Assembly (NCBI GenBank): GCA_964423745.1 | Contig: CAYRGG010000132.1 | Span: forward strand, 1-5,253 | Length of the DNA stretch: 5,253 nucleotides | Direction: 5' to 3' | Source: CAYRGG01 sp964423745 | GTDB taxonomy: Bacteria > Pseudomonadota > Gammaproteobacteria > Competibacterales > Competibacteraceae | In this document: one piece after another, positions 1 to 5,253 of the stretch | How positions within the stretch are numbered: the stretch's first letter is position 1 | Layout: every line of letters begins with the position of its first letter | Notes under the pieces: model-generated | The model's input: the letters and a program-made list of their open reading frames with translations, nothing else | What the model was told of the DNA's origin: nothing | Databases searched by the model: none | Program-made: the position numbers and the translations under genes

Positions 1-19
1 AAAACTGCCGTCACAGCAG
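1..19 (-). terminator. Possible weak intrinsic terminator after the operon
   Basis: Read on the minus strand about 50 nt after the stop of the long Hsp70 gene, CTGCT-GTGAC-GGCAG can form a 5-bp stem (one G-T pair) with a 5-nt loop, followed by TTTT at the window edge. The stem is short and the T tract is cut off by the window, so the call is tentative. Confidence 0.3.
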
Positions 20-67
20 GATTGCAAACACTTAGGTTTTTCAACAGCCCGTCTTAGCTAATATATA
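20..67. other. AT-rich 3' flank of the operon
   Basis: This is non-coding sequence between the long Hsp70 stop and the possible terminator. It holds an alternating AT tract (about 58-70) next to the palindrome TTAGCTAA, and the motif TTTTTCAACAGCCC at 37-50, which resembles the end of an insertion sequence. No gene is visible in it. Confidence 0.5.
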
Positions 68-2866
68 TTAATTAACCAACCGCAATCCTGGTGGCAGACT
101 TTCTCCGAACAGTTGTTTTTCATCTGCTGCTTCCAAAACAACCACCGTTTCCACCATTCTTATCCAAGACGCCGGCGCTTTAGCCATACGTAACTGTTCC
201 GCCATTTGACGGCGTAAGTTTTCATCCATATCTCGTTCTCGGTCGCCGCTCATCCGGGCGAGCAGGGTTGCGGCGAGGGCCGCGGGCGGCAACGTTTTCC
301 AATTTTGCGCCAATGCCTGCTTTAGCCAGTCTTGGGCGACAGGGCGGGGGAGGACACTGTGGGCGCTGCTGTACAGGGGCACCCGACTGCCTAAGCGTCC
401 CACTGCCCACCAGGTTTGGGGTGATTCGCCTTTGCCTTGTAAACGTTTTAGCAACCATCCGCCCACTTCCACCTTACACTGTATAGGTAATCGCTCTAGT
501 GATCCCACTAGCTGCACTTTATCGTCATAGTTGGCTGCTTTAGCAGTTTTTAAACCTTTCGTAGTGCGTCGTGTTTTTCCCGGAGAGGGTTTGAGATCGT
601 TCGCTATCTCATCCAACAGCTGGATTTGCGCAGACTCGGGCAGACCGCCGGCGATGCGCCGCCACAGGGTCCACCATTCCGACCAAACTCGGGTTTCCTG
701 ACTGTATTGAACCCCTTGTTCGTAGAGAGACCAGACTTGCTGAACCCGCCAATCATCCAGGGGATAGCCAAAACCAGGACGCAGACAATAACCACTCAAA
801 CTAAACCAAAGCCGTTCGTGATCGGGAGAGCGCCGCCGCCGTCGAGCGCCGTCCCAAAGCAGGCTAAACAACTCTCGCAACAGGGCTGTGTTCCAGTTAT
901 CCCGTTTGCCTAACACCTGTTCCAGGTCATTTCTTAAGGTTTTGATGGCTTTGGGAATCACCTCCTTGGAGCGCTCCCCATAGAAACGTTGCAGCAACTC
1001 TGCCGCTTCGCTAAAGCGCGGATGGACACTATCAGCAAGACTCTCTGGTCCGCCACCCCGTAGCTGAAAAGCCAAGCGCCAGCGCTGATCTGGGTTGTCG
1101 GCGGCGATACAGCTCATCTCCAAAGTGCCCACTTCGGTGAGTACGGCGGCCACCTGCACCGGCACCTCAACCGTATTCTCCGTCTGTTCGCCGAGCACGG
1201 TGGCAATAGGCGGCAGTGTGGTAAAGCGTGTGTAGTCGATATCCACCACCTGGCCGGGTTGAGAAAGTTCTTCACCGCTGGCTGAGACGAGATGAAAAAG
1301 CACCGGTTCCCCTAAGCGCAAAGAGAAGGTGCGTTGGCTAAGCCGAATCTCCCGGTCTTCTTCACTACCTCGGGGTAATACGCAAACACCTTGCTGTTGC
1401 TCAGTTTGATTATCCACTAGCAGGAAATAACTGCGCGCCGAGCCGCCGCCGATACGGATACCCTGGCCTCGGCGAGCTAAACCATAGGCGACAGCCCCTT
1501 GAGCGACAGCGAGATTACGGTCGGTATTGTGCAACTCCTTGAGCGGTGACCCGCGCCACTGCCCTAGGGTAGTCAGTAGCCGCTGGCTTAAGGTGTTGCT
1601 TTGAAAGACACCTCCATTGAGTAAGACGGCATCCGGCATGGCCAGTCTGTCCTCCACCGGCGCTGTATCATCCAAAGCTTGTCTTGCTGCGTGCCCATGC
1701 TGATGCAAAAAAGCCGCGATATGCCGCGTGATGGCGGGATCAGCGGCATAGGGAAGGCCAAACTCGATAATACCGCCGCGGCGTCTCTGGGGCTGCTCAT
1801 CGGCGTCCACCAAGGGTAAAAAACCATCCACCACAAGTTGGTTGATTTCTTCCCGGTTCAATTCTGTGGATCGGGCTGCCCCGATCAGGCGAGCGCCACT
1901 ACCGAGTAGGGTGACTGTGGTCTGGGTTGGTCCATCGGCTGCTAACAGACTTTCTTTAGCGAGTCGACATTGCTGGATAAGCTGGGATAAACGCCCTGCG
2001 CTCAAACGCTCTCCGCCAAGCCGTTGTTCCACCAGATGGGCCAGGGCCAAATCCATATTATCCCCCCCCAACATGAGATGGTCGCCGACGCCGATGCGGG
2101 TAAATCGCGGGGTATCTTCCCCCGGAGTCACTTGTATTAAGGTGAGATCGGTGGTGCCACCGCCCACATCGCAGACTAACAGTAGCTTAGTGTCTTCTAA
2201 GGCTGTGGCGAGCTCTTCGGTATGGTGGTGAATCCAGGCATAACAGGCGGCTTGGGGTTCTTCTAACAAGTGGGCTCGATTGAGTGCTGCCCGTTGCGCA
2301 GCCGCGATGGTTAGGCTGCGGGCCGCGGCGTCAAAGGAAGCCGGTACCGTTAATACCAAATCTTGTTTCTCTAGGGGGTGTTTAGGAAAGCGGCGATTCC
2401 AGGTATCCCGTACATGGGACAGATAACTGGCGCTGGCATCCACAGGCGAAATCTTAGCAATATCTTCAGCGCCCCAGGGTAAAATAGCCGCCGTGCGATC
2501 TACGCCTGCATGGGATAGCCAGCTCTTTGCGCTAGCCACCAGCCTGCCTGGCACCTTAGCCCCTAGTTGTCGGGCTAGTTCGCCAATGACGACGTTAGCG
2601 ATAGCGTCAGGATCAGTCGCTACCCAGGGTAAACGAATGTCGTCTTGGGCCAGTTCCCCTTCTGCAGGATGATAACGCAGGGATGGCAACAACGGTTTAG
2701 CCGCGACCTCTCCCGGCGCCACCAGTTGTTCGACGGGAAATAAATGAATTGACGACTCGGTTTTTGCACGCGTATCCGTATACGCTACGACGGTGTGGGT
2801 AGTGCCTAGGTCGATGCCCACCAGATAACGGGATAGTTTCGTTTTAATAATCCTCCCCCCGCACAT
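68..2866 (-). CDS. Hsp70 family protein with long C-terminal DUF3731-type extension
   Basis: This encodes about 932 residues counted from ATG at 2866, far longer than DnaK (about 640). The Hsp70 nucleotide-binding domain spans about 12-470: GIDLGTTH (17-24), SAKSW with Lys114, VPASFD (174-179), EEPQAACY (202-209), DVGGGTTD (233-240), LGGDNMD (266-272), LLNGGVF (415-421), NLAVAQGAVAYG (451-462). The catalytic Asp, Lys, Glu and Thr positions are intact. A beta-type substrate-binding region follows (about 475-603) and ends RWRLAFQLRG, matching the C-terminus of the upstream short Hsp70. Residues 605-932 form a helical, Arg/Trp-rich extension with RRRRRSPDHERLW (675-687), YCLRPGFGYPLDDWRV (693-708), a basic flexible segment (about 760-777) and WWAVGRLGSRVPL (819-831); I recall this pattern as DUF3731 of Hsp70 proteins. 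The start is uncertain: in-frame ATGs lie at 2890, 2878 and 2866, and the strongest purine-rich site lies downstream of all three, just before ATT at 2848. 2866 is a compromise with GGA 5 nt upstream. Function beyond an Hsp70-type ATPase is unknown. Confidence 0.93.
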   Translation of the reverse strand: MCGGRIIKTKLSRYLVGIDLGTTHTVVAYTDTRAKTESSIHLFPVEQLVAPGEVAAKPLLPSLRYHPAEGELAQDDIRLPWVATDPDAIANVVIGELARQLGAKVPGRLVASAKSWLSHAGVDRTAAILPWGAEDIAKISPVDASASYLSHVRDTWNRRFPKHPLEKQDLVLTVPASFDAAARSLTIAAAQRAALNRAHLLEEPQAACYAWIHHHTEELATALEDTKLLLVCDVGGGTTDLTLIQVTPGEDTPRFTRIGVGDHLMLGGDNMDLALAHLVEQRLGGERLSAGRLSQLIQQCRLAKESLLAADGPTQTTVTLLGSGARLIGAARSTELNREEINQLVVDGFLPLVDADEQPQRRRGGIIEFGLPYAADPAITRHIAAFLHQHGHAARQALDDTAPVEDRLAMPDAVLLNGGVFQSNTLSQRLLTTLGQWRGSPLKELHNTDRNLAVAQGAVAYGLARRGQGIRIGGGSARSYFLLVDNQTEQQQGVCVLPRGSEEDREIRLSQRTFSLRLGEPVLFHLVSASGEELSQPGQVVDIDYTRFTTLPPIATVLGEQTENTVEVPVQVAAVLTEVGTLEMSCIAADNPDQRWRLAFQLRGGGPESLADSVHPRFSEAAELLQRFYGERSKEVIPKAIKTLRNDLEQVLGKRDNWNTALLRELFSLLWDGARRRRRSPDHERLWFSLSGYCLRPGFGYPLDDWRVQQVWSLYEQGVQYSQETRVWSEWWTLWRRIAGGLPESAQIQLLDEIANDLKPSPGKTRRTTKGLKTAKAANYDDKVQLVGSLERLPIQCKVEVGGWLLKRLQGKGESPQTWWAVGRLGSRVPLYSSAHSVLPRPVAQDWLKQALAQNWKTLPPAALAATLLARMSGDRERDMDENLRRQMAEQLRMAKAPASWIRMVETVVVLEAADEKQLFGESLPPGLRLVN

Positions 2867-4691
2867 TAAATTCCACATTCCACCGTTCATCGCCGCTGCG
2901 GGGCAACGCCTCCAAGCGCAGGGTTCCTAACTCGGTGACAAAAGCATGTAGCCGTACCGGCACCACATCTCCCGGCGTGCGGCCTTCGGCGGGTAGCTCC
3001 GCTTGAATTTCCTCTAGCTCCTCCAGCGTATCGGGCGTCCACTCTTCCAGTACTGTACCCACTTGATCTTCACGGCGCACCGAGGAGCCAAAAAAACGAA
3101 AACGCACCGGTTCGCCCACCACAAGACCTACCTCTTGGGGTGGTAGTTCCGCCGCAGTACCTTCCTCGATGCCAAAAGGCGCAATGCAAAGGGCTTGAAT
3201 GGGTGGTTCCATACCGGGTACTGCGGGCATCGCACTCTCAATACCCACGTAGTAGGCTTTAGCGGTGCCGCCTCGAATACGCACCCCGCGCCCTTGGCGC
3301 ACATGCCCGTAATAGGCCGCGCCTCGGGCCACGGCGAGATCCAAATCAGCGCCTTCCAACAATCGCGCCGGGGCCGCCTGTTCCGTTTCAAGCCACGCAT
3401 TGAGAATACTTAAAGTGCGCTCCGCCAGCAGGTTAGCTTTAAACACGCCACCATTTAACAAAACGGCGGTAGGATGTAAAAACGTGTCATCTGCAGGGGG
3501 ATCATGGACAAAACCGGTCAAGGCTTCCGTGGCATGGGTTTGACGGCCTAGAAAAGCGGCTAGATGACGGGTAATTCCCGCATCTTGGGCATAGGGAAGG
3601 CCCAGCTTAGTGAGGGCGGTGCGGGCTCGGGTGGCGGGCCGAGCAGAAACATCCACCCAGGGAAAAAAGCCTTCTATTAAAGTATTAGTGACTTCCTCGC
3701 GGGTCAGCTCGGTGCGCAGGGTGCCGCCGATGAGTTTAGAGCCACGGCTTGGCACCACCACCGGCATGGAGTCGATGCTAGGATCGCTGAGCATGGTTTC
3801 CTTAGCCGTGCGACAGCCGTGGGTCAACGCATGGGTTTGCCAGAGATCTAGATTTTTACCCTCCATGGCCAGTTTTGCGCGTACCACATGGGCCAGGGCC
3901 AGGTCCATATTATCGCCCCCCAGCAGAATATGATCCCCCACCGCGATACGGTTGAGCTCTAAAGAACCCTCTTGCTCGGTGACCGCCATAAGGGACAGGT
4001 CGGTGGTGCCGCCACCCAGGTCAATCACTAAAATAATATCTCCCACTTGGACCTGTTTACGCCATTTGCCGTGGCTGGCTTGTATCCAACTGTACAAAGC
4101 CGCCTGGGGTTCTTCCAGGAGGGTTAGTTGTTGAAAACCCATGGTTTCAGCCGCTTCAGCGGTGAGTTCCCGGGCCGCGGGATCAAAGGAGGCCGGCACG
4201 GTGATGGTCACTGACTGCTCTAGTAAGGGATCATTCGGGTGGTGCTGGTTCCAGGCGCTGCGTAAGTGTTCTAAATAATGAATTGAAGCTTGCAGAGGGG
4301 AGAGTTGCTGAATTTCCTCGGGCGCTTCCACGGGCAAAATCGATGCACGCCGATCCACGCCGGGATGGCAGAGCCAGCTTTTAGCGCTAGATACTAGGCG
4401 TATCGGCGTATGGCTGCCCAGGGTGCGAGCCCATTCACCGATGGCGAAGGCAGGTTGCGTATTCCAGGGTAACGTCAAGTCATCAGGCGCCAGTTCATCA
4501 GGATGGGGCAAATAGATAAAAGACGGCAATACCTGTCGTTCTTCCACGGTGCCCGGCCCGGTTAACTGGGCGATAGGCATGATTTCTTGGGCCACGTTTT
4601 CTCCATCGCTGTGGGCAAAATCCACATAGGACATCACACAGTGGGTAGTGCCTAAGTCAATACCCACGGCGTACCGAGGGGCTTCACTCAT
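2844..4691 (-). CDS. Hsp70 family protein, short lidless DnaK-like ATPase
   Basis: This encodes a 615-residue Hsp70-type chaperone ATPase, expected in the cytoplasm. The nucleotide-binding domain covers about 5-465: phosphate-1 GIDLGTTH (10-17), SAKSW with Lys104 at the place of DnaK Lys70, VPASFD (165-170), EEPQAALY (193-200), phosphate-2 DLGGGTTD (224-231), LGGDNMD (257-263), adenosine motif LLNGGVF (411-417) and DLAVARGAAYYG (451-462). Asp12, Lys104, Glu194, Asp224, Thr229 and Asp231 match catalytic positions of Hsp70s, so ATPase activity is expected. A beta-type substrate-binding region follows (about 475-610, including GEPVRFRFF), with an acidic stretch at 541-570. The protein then stops, so the DnaK alpha-helical lid is missing. 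The classical VLLLD linker is also absent; RIRGGTAKAYYVGIE sits in its place. The ATG at 4691 has GAGG 7 nt upstream and overlaps the DUF2760 stop by 4 nt. It is clearly related to the downstream long Hsp70. Client and co-chaperones are unknown; it is not canonical DnaK. Confidence 0.95.
   Translation of the reverse strand: MSEAPRYAVGIDLGTTHCVMSYVDFAHSDGENVAQEIMPIAQLTGPGTVEERQVLPSFIYLPHPDELAPDDLTLPWNTQPAFAIGEWARTLGSHTPIRLVSSAKSWLCHPGVDRRASILPVEAPEEIQQLSPLQASIHYLEHLRSAWNQHHPNDPLLEQSVTITVPASFDPAARELTAEAAETMGFQQLTLLEEPQAALYSWIQASHGKWRKQVQVGDIILVIDLGGGTTDLSLMAVTEQEGSLELNRIAVGDHILLGGDNMDLALAHVVRAKLAMEGKNLDLWQTHALTHGCRTAKETMLSDPSIDSMPVVVPSRGSKLIGGTLRTELTREEVTNTLIEGFFPWVDVSARPATRARTALTKLGLPYAQDAGITRHLAAFLGRQTHATEALTGFVHDPPADDTFLHPTAVLLNGGVFKANLLAERTLSILNAWLETEQAAPARLLEGADLDLAVARGAAYYGHVRQGRGVRIRGGTAKAYYVGIESAMPAVPGMEPPIQALCIAPFGIEEGTAAELPPQEVGLVVGEPVRFRFFGSSVRREDQVGTVLEEWTPDTLEELEEIQAELPAEGRTPGDVVPVRLHAFVTELGTLRLEALPRSGDERWNVEFNVRGEDY
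2852..2860 (-). promoter_or_regulatory. Strong Shine-Dalgarno-like tract at the short/long Hsp70 junction
   Basis: The minus strand reads GGGGGGAGG followed directly by ATTATTAAAACG. It sits inside the end of the short Hsp70 gene, whose TAA occupies 2846-2844. It is the best ribosome-binding sequence at this junction, yet no ATG, GTG or TTG in the long-Hsp70 frame follows at a usable distance; only ATT (2851 and 2848) and ACG (2842) do. It may serve a non-AUG start, or it may simply encode Arg-Gly-Glu of the short Hsp70. Confidence 0.4.
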
Positions 4692-5242
4692 AGTTCTACC
4701 TCTGCCGGCGCTAAGATGTTCACATCATGACCCTCAGCGATCTTCGGCAGTTTTATCTCCACGACTCGCCAGCCCCGATGCACTAAAGCGCCGCTAAAGG
4801 GGGCTTTACCCACCACATTGCCGGTTAAACGGATGGCCGCGGCATCAAAGCCTTCTTCCAGGGTCAAGCGAGCGCCTTCTTCCTCACTACGCACCGGAGC
4901 CAGGGTCAAATGCTCCTGCAAAGCTTTGCGGCAACCTTCATGGACAACGCGAGCTGCCCCGCCGATTTCCGCATCTGAAAAGGTTTTCACTTCTTCCTGG
5001 AGGAAATCCACGAAACGTCCCTCTTGCTGCAAGAGGGCCAGTAGTTGCAAGGCGGCTTCGGGTAACGTTTCCTTTAGGGTGGCCGGGGTAGGTTTGGGGG
5101 GCTCTGGCGATTTTGTGGCTGGTGGTTCCCCTTGAGTCAAACGAGCCAATTGATTAGCGAAGCCAGGGTCATTCAAGGTATGCCAAAACGCTTGAAACGC
5201 TAAGACAAGCCGGTTAAAAAAGGGAGGTTTGGGCTCAGGCAT
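4688..5242 (-). CDS. DUF2760 domain-containing protein
   Basis: This encodes a 184-residue protein of the uncharacterised DUF2760 family, recognised from memory of the family pattern; no biochemical role is known to me. Seen in the sequence: a hydrophobic, probably helical N-terminus (residues 9-35, with FFNRLVLAFQAFW), a Pro/Lys-rich flexible linker (about 39-55), and a C-terminal domain from about 60 to the end. Typical family elements are ALQLLALLQQEGRFVDFL (64-81), FSDAEIGGAARVVHEGCRKAL (88-108), GFDAAAIRLTGNV (131-143), a GWRVVEIKLP strand (158-166) and the end APAEVEL. There is no signal peptide and no clear membrane segment, so it is probably cytoplasmic. I chose ATG at 5242 because GGAG lies 7 nt upstream; an in-frame TTG at 5248 would leave no room for a ribosome binding site. 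Its stop overlaps the start of the following Hsp70 gene in an ATGA junction, implying co-translation. Working as a partner of the two Hsp70s is inference from context. Confidence 0.9.
   Translation of the reverse strand: MPEPKPPFFNRLVLAFQAFWHTLNDPGFANQLARLTQGEPPATKSPEPPKPTPATLKETLPEAALQLLALLQQEGRFVDFLQEEVKTFSDAEIGGAARVVHEGCRKALQEHLTLAPVRSEEEGARLTLEEGFDAAAIRLTGNVVGKAPFSGALVHRGWRVVEIKLPKIAEGHDVNILAPAEVEL
4699..4703 (-). promoter_or_regulatory. Ribosome binding site of the short Hsp70 gene
   Basis: The minus strand reads AGAGG, then TAGAACT (7 nt), then ATG at 4691. The site lies inside the last codons of the DUF2760 gene, and the start codon shares the ATGA junction with its stop. This is the usual layout for translational coupling by re-initiation. 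Confidence 0.7.
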
Positions 5243-5249
5243 GAGCAAA

Positions 5250-5253
5250 CTCC
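5250..5253 (-). promoter_or_regulatory. Ribosome binding site of the DUF2760 gene
   Basis: The minus strand reads GGAG followed by TTTGCTC and then ATG at 5242, a 7-nt spacing. This decides the start: the in-frame TTG at 5248 lies only about one base from the same site. The window ends here, so the site may extend further upstream and no promoter can be assessed. Confidence 0.7.

Noticed and set aside
68..2890. The long Hsp70 as an artificial fusion of two genes
   Set aside because: The frame is continuous, and the extension has the motif pattern I recall for DUF3731 in natural Hsp70 proteins, so the fusion is a family trait rather than an assembly error.
3128..3400. Minus-strand frame of 90 codons inside the short Hsp70 gene, possibly a frameshifted fragment
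   Set aside because: The main frame is continuous and carries the conserved Hsp70 motifs through this region, so this is an out-of-frame shadow rather than a broken gene. The same applies to minus-strand frames at 222-458, 604-795 and 1588-1836.
3610..3933. Open frame of 107 codons on the plus strand opposite the short Hsp70 gene
   Set aside because: It lies wholly antisense to a well-supported nucleotide-binding domain, its protein resembles nothing I recognise, and it has no convincing ribosome binding site. It is a shadow of the coding strand. The same holds for plus-strand frames at 268-486, 626-913, 1842-2231, 3195-3413, 3952-4134 and 4818-5135.
2844..4691. Short Hsp70 as canonical DnaK, HscA or HscC
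   Set aside because: It lacks the helical lid, the VLLLD linker and the usual partner genes (dnaJ, grpE, or the iron-sulphur cluster genes expected around hscA). Its motifs match the long paralogue better than those housekeeping chaperones.
5240..5248. TTG at 5248 as start of the DUF2760 gene
   Set aside because: The GGAG at 5250-5253 is almost adjacent to it, while the ATG at 5242 has an ideal 7-nt spacing from the same site.

Overview
The window is almost entirely one minus-strand operon of three tightly packed genes, read from the right end of the window to the left: a DUF2760-family protein (184 aa), a short Hsp70-family ATPase (615 aa), and a long Hsp70-family ATPase with a C-terminal extension of about 320 residues that looks like DUF3731 (932 aa from the start preferred here). 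The moderate GC content, Shine-Dalgarno-led genes and this gene trio suggest a proteobacterium, most likely a gammaproteobacterium. The genus cannot be fixed from the sequence. There is no tRNA, rRNA, CRISPR array or complete mobile element.

Layout: 1-67 is the only non-coding stretch. It is the AT-rich 3' flank of the operon, with a weak possible terminator at the window edge and a 14-base motif resembling an insertion-sequence end. 68-2866 (or up to 2890) is the long Hsp70. 2844-4691 is the short Hsp70. 4688-5242 is the DUF2760 gene. Its ribosome binding site lies in the last four bases of the window, so the promoter and any earlier operon genes are outside. The first two genes overlap by four bases (ATGA). 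The last two also overlap, with an ambiguous start for the long Hsp70.

How the genes may work together: both Hsp70s keep the residues expected for ATP binding and hydrolysis and resemble each other along the whole nucleotide-binding domain and the beta substrate-binding domain, so they look like tandem paralogues. Neither has the classical DnaK linker or helical lid, and the main J-domain contact arginine of DnaK is replaced in both. No DnaJ or GrpE gene is present in the window. The parsimonious inference is a dedicated cytoplasmic chaperone or scaffold module in which two non-canonical Hsp70s and the DUF2760 protein act together. Its client and biochemical role are unknown to me.
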